DNA from: Hepsetus odoe
Taxonomy: Eukaryota; Chordata; Actinopteri; Characiformes; Hepsetidae
DNA length: 64,000 nt
Reading direction: 5' to 3'
Assembly: GCA_017165825.1 (NCBI GenBank)
Contig: CM029383.1
Coordinates: 6,580,013 to 6,644,012 of the forward strand
Positions 1 through 12,700 of this stretch are shown in pieces. The translations under genes and the position numbers were made by a program. Position 1 is the first letter of the stretch, and each line of letters opens with the position of its first letter. The notes under the pieces are model-generated. The model had not been told where the DNA came from and did no database searches. It saw only the letters and a list, made by a program, of their open reading frames with translations.

Positions 1-87
1 GGACTGACAGCTTGTTAGAAAGTAAAATACACATATATTTCTAAATGTAAAGAGTGGATTTATGACGGAAAACGATATGTAAATAAG

Positions 88-315
88 GTGGTCTAGTGTT
101 TCGGGACGAGGCCGTAGGATCGGAAGGCCGTGGGTTCGGATCCCAGAGCAGTAGGCTGCCCTGAAGAACCCTTGAGCAAGGTACCGTCCCCATGCACTGA
201 ATATGGCTGCCCACTATGACAGTGTGTGCGGCTTACACAGAGGATGTGTTTCGTTGCTTCACTGCGTGCTGTGCTTTGCATTGACGGTGGCAGTCACTTT
301 CACTTCACTTTCGCT
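88..315 (+). repeat. tRNA-derived SINE copy
   Basis: The head resembles a tRNA promoter: an A-box-like GGTGGTCTAGTG and a B-box-like GGGTTCGGATCCCA. These are followed by the body block CCTTGAGCAAGGTACCGTCC, which recurs in other copies in this window at about 9.6, 45.1 and 47.7 kb. The copy is diverged and has no clear target-site duplication. Confidence 0.75.
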
Positions 316-2277
316 TTTGTACTAGCTGGGCCATGAGAAGTGGTCCTCAAAAGTTCACCCTCACTAAAGCTAAAACTCTCTTTCTCTGTCTCACAAATTT
401 GTGACCAGTTTGTAGAACACCAAAGCGGATTGGTTGGTGCTTTTTTCTGGCTGCTAATTTCACGTCTTTGTCAAATCTTATAAAAAACAGAGCGTGTTTA
501 CTATTACTGCGTGCACGAGCAGTAGGGTGACAAATAATTCGGATAGGCTCGAGCTCATTTCGGTTTGTGATGACACGACACTAAAATGTCAATTTTTCTC
601 ACTCGTTTCAGCTGGCAGTGCTTAAACCAATGCATAAAAACACTTTGCAGTTCCTTTGCTTCAGTCTGGCAGGAGCTCATCTCCACACAAAGAGCCTACA
701 CATGTGTTTAAAGTGTTCTCAAATTTCATTTTGAAGTAACGTCCAGGATTTTTAAACGCTTCCCAATAAGATACATGATGTCCAAATATGTTTTTTGACC
801 CACTATGTGCCCAAGCCACAAACCATTTAGAAACCAATCATTTTCAGAGAACAGCTGCCCTATTTGTCCCAGAAATAATTTTTTTTGAGAATCTGCAGCA
901 ACGGGTTTGCATGTGGTTTTTTTCACCAAGAACATAAGGTTGCTATTAATGTGCGGTACTTTGGAAAGGCTCGTGACTAAAAAGCGCAATGGCAGCTTAT
1001 TACATCCTAATGGCTTCAGCGTATAATCAGGTTGTCAAGACACATGAGGTATAAGGTGGGCAAAAGAGAAGGGAAAAGGGGAAACATCTGGTCTGAAGCA
1101 ACCTTAGGGGCAGGCAAAGCTTTCTGCAAATTAAAACTCATGATAAGGCTCATCACACAGAAGAGTTAACAGTGAGGCAGAACTACCGCTTATATATTCT
1201 AAAGCCACAACAGCATTTACAGGAAATGAATATATGATGGAGGTCGGAGACGCCAGGCCTGATTATTAATATCAGGTTTCGGTCTCAGCTCAGCCTGATT
1301 CTTCATGATCAACACTAGGCTTGGCTTTCTTTTTTCCTGAGAGATTATTCTATGTGGTAGATCTGACACTCTCATGTATTCCATCTCTCTCTCTCTTAAT
1401 TACTGTCTCTCTTTCCTCTCTATATATTTCTATATGTCTGTATCACTTTCTCTCTCCTTACTCTCTATCTGCCTCTTTTCTCTCTCCTCTCTCTCTCTGG
1501 TGCACTCTCTAAACATTAACTGCTGATCGGAGGGGTGTGCTGGGTTACCGGAAAGCTCACAGCACATCTTTCCCCTTGTTTGTTAAGTTCTCCTGAAGTG
1601 GGTTAAGTATGTGCTGTGAGACTATTACAGATGTAAAACACTCGTTTCTCCCAGCAGTACGTTCAACTGAAGAGCTGCGCAAATCAGTATTGCTGTAAAA
1701 CTACATCTGTGATAATCCATCTCAGGTTTTACATTCAGCAGCACCAGTTGGCTCAGATCTTCGATCACAGGTCGGCTTCGGGCTTCCAACGTAAAAGCAG
1801 ACCTCCAAAAGATCAGAAAAGGCTCAATTGGAATGGATAACCCAGTCTTATCTCAGGATTGGACCTTTATAACTCATTTGCTGGGGTGTCTAGGTCTGAG
1901 CTGGCTGAACTTAAGTATCTGGAGCTTCATGCTTCCTTTGTTGTTGGATGAGCTGCAATAGTTTATATTGATCTGTTTCACCGGAGTAACAAATACAGGC
2001 GCCTGATGCGCTAGAAGTAGGTCATTTGTAGTTTTTTAAACTGAAATCATTACACTGGGATTGTTTAGATTGTGTTCTTTACATGTTCAAATACACGGGA
2101 CATCAGAAATGAAAGAGACTGTATCCACGGAAAAGAGCGAACTAAAAGGCAGGAATAGATGCCTTTGGCATTAAAGGCATATGGTGAAATCTTCATGAGC
2201 TGGAGGTTAATTTCAACGGAAAGCTAAAGTGTTTATTTTGTTTAGTGGGATGAGATCTTGCTGGATGACTTGAGTGT
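316..2277. other. intergenic, downstream of let-7c
   Basis: No coding region was recognised. The stretch lies downstream of let-7c in the direction of transcription of the microRNA cluster, so it may be part of the primary transcript. A search by eye for the reverse complement of miR-125b (ACAAGTTAGGGTCTCAGG) found nothing. A pyrimidine-rich tract lies at about 1,376-1,506. Confidence 0.6.
1376..1506. repeat. CT-rich low-complexity tract
   Basis: Imperfect runs of CTCT interrupted by TATA-like and TTTC segments. The short open frame across it is low-complexity and not a gene. Confidence 0.8.
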
Positions 2278-2362
2278 ACTCCAAGGAAAGCTAGAAGGTT
2301 GTACAGTTAACTCCCATGGTGTAATTCTAAACCATACAACCTACTACCTCAACCTGGATGCA
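2278..2362 (-). ncRNA. let-7c: let-7c microRNA precursor
   Basis: On the minus strand the mature 5p arm occupies 2,330-2,351. It begins TGAGGTAGTAGGTTGTATGG, and the final TATGGTT separates let-7c from let-7a (TATAGTT) and let-7b (TGTGGTT). The 3p arm (CTGTACAACCTTCTAGC...) lies at 2,285-2,306, and the arms are separated by a loop with TTTAGAATTACACC, as in vertebrate pre-let-7c. let-7 microRNAs repress growth and stemness mRNAs by seed pairing (GAGGTAG) in Argonaute. Their precursors are regulated by LIN28 binding to the loop; that last point is family knowledge, not visible here. miR-99a lies about 330 nt upstream on the same strand, so both probably come from one primary transcript. The hairpin boundaries are approximate. 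Confidence 0.97.
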
Positions 2363-2610
2363 CACGTCCTCGCTGGCTTTCTTCTCGTCTTCTGTGGCCA
2401 AAGGCCAGCTTTTTATTTCTGGGGTTCAAGATGAAAATGCTGACAGCATGACAAACAATGACCCTCCTGCTTCCCAACACATTTAGAAACCTCACAAGAT
2501 TTTACTTTACTTTACGTTTGCTATGAAGAAAATGATCATGGCACTTAAAGAAACCAGTCATGCAAAATATATACGCATATAAAAATGATACATTAATCTG
2601 ATGATTTTAC

Positions 2611-2690
2611 CACAGTGACAGAGACCCACAGAAGCGAGCTTGGGTTGCCAGATTTGCCACAAGATCGGATCTACGGGTTTATGACAAGTG
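2611..2690 (-). ncRNA. mir-99a: miR-99a microRNA precursor
   Basis: On the minus strand the mature 5p arm is at 2,658-2,679. It begins AACCCGTAGATCCGATCTTG, a full match to miR-99a, including the 3' half that distinguishes it from miR-100 (GAACTTG). The star arm, CAAGCTCGCTTCTGTGGGTC, is at about 2,622-2,642 and is close to vertebrate miR-99a-3p. miR-99/100 microRNAs are known to target mTOR-pathway mRNAs. The hairpin lies 5' of let-7c on the same strand, which is the conserved order of the miR-99a/let-7c/miR-125b cluster. Confidence 0.97.
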
Positions 2691-2703
2691 GTTAATCCTA
2701 AAA

Positions 2704-2752
2704 AATCAAGAAAGAAAGAAAAGAAAGAAAGAAAGAGAGAAAGAAAGAAAAG
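2704..2752. repeat. (GAAA)n microsatellite
   Basis: Imperfect tetranucleotide repeat of GAAA units just upstream (in minus-strand terms) of the miR-99a hairpin. Confidence 0.9.
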
Positions 2753-4959
2753 GAAAACACAACAACATTTAGTCTCACATCATTCCATGCACCAGATATA
2801 CGTTTTGTAGAAAATGAACGACAGATGAGGCTTTTCATTCAATTCAACCCTTTGATTTAACCCTTAAATCTGTTGCTTTTTGGTAAGAGAAGGTTCAGTA
2901 ACATTAACTGTCCTTTAAAATATGTCATCCATAAGGATCCATGGTTTATGTAATTACAGCAATTAATAATTACAATAATTCTATTTTTGCACACCAAAAG
3001 TGTGACATTCTACATCCAGAGCGATACGTCTGTTTATCGATACCTGTTCCAATGTTGCGAAATGAAAGTGCCTTGCCTCTAATCAGATCCTACCACAGAG
3101 TTTTCCCGATGGCTTTCAAAGGGAATAAATCCCCAAAAAGTCCCCAAAAATTCAGAACGGATAAGCTTTTCAGAAAAAAGTCTAGTAACTCCTTCAGAGC
3201 TCCATCCAGTTGCCAAGATTTGACAGTAGTTTCCACAAAGACCAGTAAAAAAGAGACTGAAATATTAAAACGACCCAGTTTTTGCCAAAAGAAAATAAAA
3301 AACAGGAACTGGCTGCGTTTGTGTTGGAGATTTGAAATCTGATTTTTAAACACTGCACTGAAATCTTACACCTTTATATAAATACAAACTGTATATTTTC
3401 ATTAGAATCTGATCCAAACATTAAAACTGGAAACTGTAGTAGTGCACGGCCGGAAGGTACTGTTATCACGTCTTTCGGTTCATCAAGTTACAGCGCATGC
3501 ACAACTAGACTTACTCTTAAAGGTGCAACATGGTATTTTTGGGGGCAGATTTGTACCATTTCGTTTCCTAATATTTAAAAGTAAAATAGTAAAACAGAAA
3601 GCCAGGTCAGGTCAATAAAAATCATGAGTCAGACCACCTAAAAATGAAAACTGCGGTGAAATATGGTGGATTTATGTCCCCTGACTAAAGGTACATGAGG
3701 AGACCAACCCAGTGACGCAAGCGGTGCCACCCCTGGGACACCCCAGTTCATGCTTTTGACAAAAATACTGACATGGAGTATTTCAGCCTGCATTACTTTT
3801 TGAAGGAAGCACACAATGAGCAGCATTCTAGTGTGTTTTTGTTAAACTAACAGTAATATGTTTCACTCTCTTACACATTTATCTCAATGATCATGTTATG
3901 GCTCTGAAAATGTATTATACGGGCTCTTTGTCTGGCTGTGGATCTAACGAATCAGCAGATGATCAGCCTTTCCACTAGGTTTCTGTCATAAGCACACACA
4001 TCATTTTGATTTCCAACTGGAAAGCACTTTGCACTCGTCAGCACTTCTCCGATAAACAGGAACTTTCACATCCACAAACATGTTTAGCGACTGAATCACT
4101 TCATAAATGGTTTGTTTTTTTCTTTCGCTGGATTGAGCAATGGGGCTAAATTCTACTCCATAAGTGAGGAAAGCTTACCTGGCATGGTGTCAGAACTCCT
4201 GGAACATATTCAAGGATGCTGCTCCACCCACTGCGAATACAAATAAAGAAAGATATCAGTTACCATCTCCTAAATTAGTGTTTACGCCCAACCAGATGCA
4301 CTTTTGCTGCCTATGTCATACTAATGACATGCTAAGAACACTTAACACGTTGCCTCTTTAGTCTGAGAACGCTTCCTAATGCATTAGATTATTGAAGAAG
4401 GCTGAAAAAGAAAGTGTATTAGTAAATGTTGACAAACAAAAATGGTAGAAATTCCATTTAAATGTATTTATGCATTGGTAACAACCAACTATTCCTAGAC
4501 TGGAGGTCAAATTCACATGAATGTACATGAACTGACTGTAGCATGCACACAAATGTGTAGTTTTGCCATAAAATACACAGACTGAACCATTACAGCCCAT
4601 TTTCTATCACAAACATATCCCACCAAGATAAAGCCTGCTCTAACAGACCCTTGCCAGTGCTTACCATGCTTGGTGTCTGTGGCGAAAGGACAGGCTAAGC
4701 TTAGATGAGACCACAGTGATTTTTAAAAGAGCAAAGAAGCTGCCAAGGACAGAAAGCCTGCCAATCGGCTGTGCCACGGATCAGCTCCCTATTCACTTGC
4801 TCCCACCAGCACGCACATATTCACATGACTTCCAGGCGACTGGAGCCAGGTTTTTCAGGTTGCCAAAGTGGGTGCCAGCTCACCAAAACGTTTAAGTTTA
4901 GTGTGCTCTTTTTGTCATTTGATTCAGAGGAGAAAAAACAAAAAAACAAAAAAACACTC
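2753..4959. other. noncoding stretch between miR-99a and a CpG-rich element
   Basis: AT-rich sequence with no recognisable gene or repeat. An open frame at 2,941-3,342 (+) has no family resemblance and is overlapped by an equally long antisense frame, so it is treated as chance. If the CpG-rich element at 5.0-5.5 kb is a promoter, this is the 5' part of the microRNA primary transcript. Confidence 0.5.
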
Positions 4960-5199
4960 TAATGCTTTTTTGTCCCGTCCGAAAAGAAGGCGCAAGACTG
5001 GGTATAAACAGGGGGGGAAACAGGACGCGCATCATGCCAAAAATCGAGCTGGATCCAAAAATCTTGGCGAATTCAGGTAAGTCTGCTCTGCGCCATCCGC
5101 CATTTTCTCAGCAACCGAAAGACAGGGAAGAAAAACCAAAAAAGAAAAAAAAAGAAGGAAAAGATTTGGCACTGCTTTCCAAGTTTACCCCCACCCCAA

Positions 5200-5235
<36 letters not shown>

Positions 5236-5560
5236 TCTCTCCGTCTCTGTCCCGACACCAAAACAAAACCTTAGCCATGAGGTCACATGGTCTTCTCCGC
5301 TCCGAGACTGAAAAAGCAAAGCGTTCCAATGAAGCGTTCGGCTGACGGTGTGAAGACATCTTTTGTCTAAACCAAAACCCTTAGCCCTGCCTACCCCCAA
5401 AATTCGCCACCTTCCAGGGGGAGAGAGCAGGAGGGGGTCGGGGGTGTACGGGAGCGAGAAAAGGGGTGGTGTTGGGAGTCATGGCAACCTCTACCTGGCA
5501 CTTTGCCCATCATCATCACATGGAGAGGAGCGCTGGCTTACGTGAGAATGAATAGGAATG
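4960..5560. promoter_or_regulatory. CpG-rich element, candidate promoter
   Basis: A local rise in GC and CpG (GTCCGAAAAGAAGGCGC, ACGCGC, GCGCCATCCGCC) inside an AT-rich desert. Motifs seen are TATAAA at 5,003-5,008 (+), a YY1-like AAAATGGCGG on the minus strand at 5,097-5,106, and a (CT)n tract at 5,201-5,252. The element sits about 2.4 kb upstream of the miR-99a hairpin in the direction of microRNA transcription, so it could drive the pri-miR-99a/let-7c transcript. This is inferred from composition and position only. Confidence 0.35.
5201..5252. repeat. (CT)n microsatellite
   Basis: About 17 near-perfect CT units followed by CCCTCTCTCTCCGTCTCT, within the CpG-rich element. Confidence 0.9.
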
Positions 5561-5734
5561 CTCCGCAAAGTCGATCTCAAACTCACGGCCAGCAGAGGGT
5601 CAGCACCTTTCTACAGTGTCCAAAATGAGAGATCAAGATCCTACACACCCAGACGTACGCAGACATCTTGAAGCTGACTCAGAGTTCGGTACTAAAGGAA
5701 AAATAGCTAATCGGAAAAAACGTGGTTGCCACAA

Positions 5735-5965
5735 GTGAAGTGAAAGTGACTATTCTTGTCATTGTGAAACACAGCACCTCCGCATTTAACCCATACGCAC
5801 ACGTGCAGCAGGGGGCAGCTACTGAAAGCGCCCGGGGAGCACTGGCAGGGACGGAACCTTCCTCAAGGCTACCTCCGGGTAACCTAATGATCTGGGATCG
5901 GAACCCACAACCTTCTGATCCTGGGGCCTGGTCCCTAACCACTAGACCACCTCTGTCCCCACAAG
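5735..5965 (-). repeat. tRNA-derived SINE copy
   Basis: On the minus strand the head is GGGACAGAGGTGGTCTAGTG followed by the B-box-like GGGTTCCGATCCCA, and the tail contains CACTTTCACTTCACTTG. The tail motif GTGAAAGTGACTATTC (plus-strand reading) also occurs in the copies at about 9.47 and 47.53 kb, marking one family. Confidence 0.85.
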
Positions 5966-8900
5966 GGTCAGTACTGCTAACCAGAAAAAACCTAAGAAGA
6001 AACTTCACAAGACCATTTAAAGGGAGAAAGTAAAGTCTGATAATTTTCTACATTTTTCTGATTTCATGGTGTAGTTCATCTTTAATGCCTTAGATAAAAT
6101 GTACATTTCAAAATCCAGTAGAAATGTGTTTATATCATTGTGCTCGGTGAACTGAGGTCCTCTAAAACATCATTCCCACAATTACTGACATTCCAACAAA
6201 AACATCTTTTCTCAGGGTTTCCTCTAAATCAGCCGATCCACACGTTCAGAAACAAAGATCTCACCTTAACACTGAAAGATTTTACTGAACTGACTGAAGG
6301 ATTTCTTAATATACTGCCTGTAACTGGATTTATGCAGAATTTTCTTCTAAGATTAGAAAAATGTTATTAAAAGAGGGCACAGTTTTCTTCATTCAACAAC
6401 TAACCATTAGACCAGTAAAATCTCTACCCTTTTCACAATGACATTCAGACTTTATTTTTATTCTAACAGCAATCAAAAGCTGTATTGCTAGATTTCTAGA
6501 GCACATATTTAATAGATTTATCTTATTTGCATATCTACATTTTTTTTTTATAGACAAATGTCTATTTTCTCTAAGAGAGAAGTCTTATTTCTCCTCTGTG
6601 CACCAAGAAAGAGAGCCAGTCAAACAATTTTACCACCTGAAGCAGGTCCATTTTTTTGCCTCTGTGGGTAAAGAACAGGGTCTAAAGGTAGCAAATAAAA
6701 GGAAATCCACATTTTCAAACAACAGTTTGCACTAAACAGAACACGACCAATCACAGCACTCTTACTAGAATCAGAAGGATCAGAAATGAAATCAATTATA
6801 TTCATTCTAATCCAGGTAGATTTAATGCCAATTTCTGCATTTTTTTACTTTCAGTTTTTTGGCTCGTGCATGAAAAATATCTGCTATCGGCCTACAAATC
6901 CCATTTCGGTGCATCTCTAACTAAAAAAGCTTTGTTGTCAAATCAGAGGATGCCTCCTCAGGTAGCACATATAGCTCAGAATCCAAACTACCCTGCCAGA
7001 AACACGAATCAGTGCTGCTGCCTCAGAAAGAGAAGCATTATGTACTTAAATAGCTTGTTCAGAAATAGAACATAGATACAAACAGAAAACATTTCACACA
7101 TCTTTCAAACAAAGAGGTTTTTTCTGACATTAATACATCAAGAAATGGACGGTTTGTTAATCTGAGGACATTATAACCACCAAAAAAAGACCAATTTACT
7201 TGTTTCTCTTTGAGATATTCAAACATGCTTCAGGTTTACAATAGCAAAAAGCAGAAAAAACTAACAACCCACTGTCTGCAAGGATCTCAGGAAGCTTTCA
7301 GGTGCAATCAGACCTATAAATGCTACCAGAGACCTGCAACGTACCTACTGAGTTATTTAAAGTTATCTAATTGGGTCTTAGCTGTGGCTGTAAATGAGTT
7401 TTTCCCCGAGTGCAGTGTGTTCAGTTTTCGTCAGCATCATCCAGGCATTAACGATACATTATACACTGCTTCACGCTGTTTGCACTAAAACGAGGCTTGT
7501 GCGCAGTGGAGGCACTGGATGAAACACAGGCTTTGTCTCTCGTTTTTGATGCAGAACAGCAGGTGAGGTGAAGACTCAGACTGTAGCAGTCTATGTTGAA
7601 TCTTAAGCCTGGCCTGTGAATGCATCAGCAGTGTCTCACTGCAGAATCGCTACCGCAGCAGAATGCTGCAGTAAAAACATTTCACATACTCGCTAAAACA
7701 GCTCCACTTCTACTGGGGATGAATGCTGGTGTTGCTAGTGCTGGGCAGGAGTGTGAGAATTTGATATGCCATTGCTTTGCAAACATATCCGATGATATTA
7801 AAAGGACTTTACGTGGCTTTTATGTACAACGTAGCGTCGTCATTCAATTTTACACAATCGATTTCTGGAGCAAACGTCAAGCTGGAGATGTCAGGTTTGA
7901 TCAGGGGCAATCGTCTGGGGTGGTTCTCCACATTTTACCCTATGATTTGGCACCCCTGCTTCCCTGGTTAGGATAAGAGGCTCAGGTAATGCAAGACTGC
8001 CCATTTTTCAACCTCTAGTAATCCTTTACCTCCAAAAAAGGTACTGGGTTGTCACTGTGGTGGTTCCTCTTGCATCACTGGGGTAAAGTAACTTTAGCTA
8101 GAAAACATAATTCTACCATACTCCACTGCAGATATGTTCATAAGATGGACCTTCAGGATGGTTTTACTTTTACTGTTTTACTTCTCTACATAATTACATG
8201 ATAAAAAGATACAAATATGCCCCTTACTCTTGGTCTTTAAGGTACCAAACTGGATTGAAGTACCATTTTGCACATTTAAAATATACTTTACACTACTTGT
8301 TGGACTTTAATAGCATTAGAAGGTGGAGCTAAACTGCTATGAGCTGAAAAGGTGAATGTAAATGTGCTGGTTCTTGTCACGAAACCAATACCTTCAGTGC
8401 AGACTCTATTTCAGCTTAGTTTCTACACAGGTTTTAGCTTAAAACTTCGCTTAAGGCCCATTTTCCGACACTAGGCTTTAAAAATGAAAAAAAAAAAGTT
8501 CAACAGAGGCTTGTTTGAAATTATAAATGTAAGTAAAAATGTAAAAGTAATCATACGCAATCAGTTGTGATAAAGTTTTAAAAATACTGTCCGTCTGGCA
8601 ATTTGGCTGACACAAATATCTTTACACTACCGACGATCACCCGGCAATGAAGTATTAAAATACGTTACAAAACACAGTGCCTAATTCTTGCTAGGCAGGC
8701 TTGAGGGTTTCTTGAATAATTTGCTTTAAATGTGGCTGATGCATCTCATTTGGGTATTGATTAACTAGCCAATTAGCAACTGTCAATTTGAGGCCATTAT
8801 TTAAAAGTACCTTCAGGACTTTTCAGCAGCTAATTCGAGTGGCAATATTGACTTGATGTCACGTTATGTAGACAAGACATGAACCAGACTTTGCCTAGAG

Positions 8901-9469
8901 TTTTTAACAGTGTAACTCTGAATTGTACTTAAGACTCTGCATTATTACACAGAATCATGCTCATTACAGAGACTCCAATCACTGGCTAATCCCCAGGTGT
9001 ACACTTGATAACCTGCACTTAACATCTGACCACTACCTGTATAACACCACAGGATACATCAACCTTCTGCCAGCAATGCTCTCGTTCACTCTGGCCACAA
9101 GACAAGGAGCTCTCCCTGCAGGTCAAATGGGTAGTGCTAACCGTGCAAAACAAGAGACACCATGCCAAAGGTATCTCAATTTTCAGGGTAAACCTTAAAG
9201 CCGCTGTGTCCAAAAAGCAGGTAAAAATTAAGTTGAACGTTTAATTTTAAGGCATAAACCTAGAAAGAGACTCAAAAAGCCTTGAAATTTACATGGAACA
9301 GACTGTTGGCCGTCACTGTTACAGCCTAGTCTTTGTCCAGGTAGTTTACGTCAAATGAGGCAAATTCCTGAACATTTTAAAAACGCTTATTCCGTTTATT
9401 TGTGGGCACCCTCCTTTTAACACATCAACACCACGTCGTGCTGGATTATAGGACTGTTTTGCTATTTGG
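5966..9469. other. intergenic desert
   Basis: No gene or strong repeat recognised. Several 60-120 codon frames occur, for example at 7,620-7,976 (+), without any recognisable motif or splice context. Confidence 0.5.
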
Positions 9470-9702
9470 GAAGTGAAAGTGACTATGTCATTATGAAACG
9501 CACTCAGTGAACCACAACCTCAGTATTCAACGCACACACATCGAGAAGCAGGGAGCAGCTAGTTAAAGCACCCAAGAAGCAGGAATGGGGTCGATACCTT
9601 GCTCAAGGGTACCTCAGGTCAACCTACTGGTCTGGTATTTGAACCCACGACCTTCTGATCCTGGGGCCTAGGCCTAAACACCAGACCACTGCTGCCCCTA
9701 AT
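9470..9702 (-). repeat. tRNA-derived SINE copy
   Basis: Same family as the copy at 5,735-5,965. The plus strand reads AAGTGAAAGTGACTATGTCA at one end and CACCAGACCACTGCTGCCCC, the complement of the tRNA-like head, at the other. TACCTTGCTCAAGGGTACCT lies in the middle. Confidence 0.85.
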
Positions 9703-12700
9703 ATGTTTCCTTTTTTACTCTGTGGGAGAAAACTGATGTTTTATTGTGGGTTTTAAGACATGTTAGACTTCAAATGAATCAGATGACAAGTGGGTGTTAT
9801 TAAGCAACTCCAGGGGGATAAAGATAAGGCTTACTGACAATGTTAACCCCTACAAAATTTCAACAAAGAGATGAAAATCCAACCTCTACTCTTCTCTTTT
9901 CTACCTTAATAGCCGGTTTCAATCGCAGATGATCTAGAAGCCATCTTTAAATATACGTAAATAGTTACGAACCCATTAAAGAGCTGTTGTTCTATCTCAT
10001 CCTACATTATTTTGAACAAATGGCGCGCTTCAAAAAAGATCAGTTTGCTTAAATCGTCAGTGCAAGATTTTTCTTCAATGGTCCAATAAATGTCAGTCTA
10101 TCTGTCTAACAGTTGCTAAATAAGAAATATAAATAGTGTTGTTAACTCATAAAGCTGTCAAAAATGAAAGCAGCTGTGCTCGCCACAGAACATTTTGCTT
10201 CAGTTGAGTTTAATAAAGTGCAGACACAGGGTTAGATGCTGACTCAGATCTGAAGAAGTTGAGATGAAGGACTGGTGATACAGTGATAGAAAAGACACAC
10301 CAAACTTGTTCTATGACCAGTAACTAGTTTGTGGCCCAACAGTGCTCCACACACAGTGCAGGATCAGGCCCAGGTAACTGATGCTTAAACGACTTGTTTA
10401 GAAGAATTAAACTCAAAGGTCTACAGAGATGTGAGCAGCTCCCACCATTACACTTAAATTTTCTGTAATACTGAAATCCTGCCCTTCATTTTTCTCCTCT
10501 TTCCATCTGCAGCACCAGTCGGAGAACCCAAACATAAGGGTCTGTAAATGATCCACACGTTTTATACATTATCATCTTTCTGCTGCTGTACTAGAGCTGG
10601 GCAATACGAGGATATTTAATGTTATCGAGATAAATTACAGTGCGATATTCTTTTCAGAACTGTCAGTAATTGAAGTTCACTGACCAGCTGCATGTTTCTT
10701 TTCCAAGGGGTCATAATAAGTTCCATTTAAGTGGTGAAAAACCCTCCCTATTATTTTTTCTCCATTCAAAAAAAAGCTGAATTACTGAAAAATCAATAAA
10801 ACGTATTGTAAAATTTCTTGACAAAAACCATTTTTAACACCAGCAGAAGTGGCCGAACGTTATAAGATTCCGCAACTTTACAGAATTTATCCATTTTAGT
10901 GGCCCATAACTGTGAAGTAAATGACATGAAATCACACAGTGATTTGCTATTGCAGCTCCGCAGAGCTGGTCTTAAGAAAGTGAAGTCAAAGTGTGCTAAC
11001 AGCGAGGAGCTGACCGTAGATCAGTGCTCCTCGCCCAGAAATCTTAATGAATAGGAGGCAGAGGTTGTGCCAGAGAGAGAAATAAATCGCATCTGAAATG
11101 AATTAGACGCAGTCTTTCTGGAGGACTTGTACTGTAAAGCTTATTTTGAAAGGTGGCTTTTTTCCTGTCACACTGAGATCCAGTTTCCATTCAACAAAAT
11201 AGCTTACCTTAAATCACCCCAGTTTTGAACTCGGTGCCCTGCGCTGCTGCAAACAATCACTCGCTCGAGTGTTTCTGATTTCTCACCGAGACAGTCAGCC
11301 TTTTCAGCTCTTCCCTTTACTGACAGAAGAGCATCCGAGCGGTCTTCCCCATTTGCCACACACACTCAGCGGCAAGCATATGGACGATTCCGTGGCCATC
11401 TCCCCTCTCTCCCACCCGCTGGGTGATCGGTACGGTTACAGCAGCGATGCTTTCAGACGGACATTCAGCCGAGAGACACATGCCAGCCCTGGGCCGTGTG
11501 GAATCCGGCCCACAACACTCGATATGTGGATTCAATTACCCTGAACCCGTCTGCCTTTGTGCCTGGATCGACAGATAGCATCTGAGTGGACACTTCCCTC
11601 CATTATGCCCGTGGAGCAGCACGCGGGATCATGGGAAAGAATTCGGGCCCTCTGCTCGGCCAGATTTCTGGGAAGAGTGTAGGAGACTTGTTTACGTGAA
11701 AATGCGCTCCGTTTACGCTCCTGTATGCAGACTTCATACACGACAAGAATAGGGTGCCCAAATTCGAGGCATCGTACGGAGGTACAGCACTTATAGATAC
11801 TAAATTATTACTATCCAACTCTTAAAGAAACCATTTATCCATGTTTCAGCAGACCTTTTACTCATCCTCATCCCTGCCGAAGAGTAGCTGGTAGACTCGA
11901 TACAATGTTTAATAACATGGTACTGCAAAAACCAGAACAAAATATTGTTATTGTGGAATTTCTGTCATTTTTCCTTTTCACCAAGTACCACCTCACTGTT
12001 ATGCTGTGATTTTGAACTTTATTTAATGTGTGTGTAGCTGTTTGGTTTAACTACATTCGCATTCACAGCATGGTGCCAGCAGAATAAGCCTTTCAAACTC
12101 AATCTGTTAGCTAGAGGGCCCACCACTCAACCTGACAGATAAAATGGGGAAGACATGATGCCCATTAAGCCAATTAAAAAGACAGCAATCAGAGAAGAAA
12201 AATGCAACAAGCTGGTCTAGGAGCGACATGCAAAGGTCTGTGTGTAAATCAGTCGATGCGATGGTGGTGAACTAAGCGGAGAAAAAGGTGCAGGATGAAC
12301 CCGACCTGCGGTTTGATGAATCATGAGGTGGATAAAAAGTTCTCCTCGCCCTTAATGGCTGCACGGCCCTCCTCTGCAGCATCCCAAAGTTAAGAGGTTC
12401 ATCCTGATAACTCATATAACTCTGCCATCTGACAGACCTCATGACTCACGGGGTCTGCCATTCAGCAGGAAGCAGAGTATAATTGATGCGTCCAAAACCC
12501 TCGTTTACATGTGTACCCCACACATAATTTAACCTTAAATCAAAAAGCACGCCACGTTTCCTCACCACTGCCATGATTAACAAATCCAGATGCAGAGGTT
12601 GTGCACAGGAAGGATAAACTGGATGCCTATCTGTTGTTGTTCTTCTTTTTCATTTTTGCAAGACGTTCACATTTTCCAGTAGGCTGCAAATGTGGGGGGG

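Noticed and set aside
88..140. Apparent tRNA gene-like A and B boxes
   Set aside because: Part of a SINE head; the same boxes recur with the same SINE body elsewhere, and no cloverleaf is intact.
2941..3342. 133-codon frame (+)
   Set aside because: An 87-codon antisense frame lies over the same bases; no motif; sits between the microRNAs and the CpG element in AT-rich DNA.
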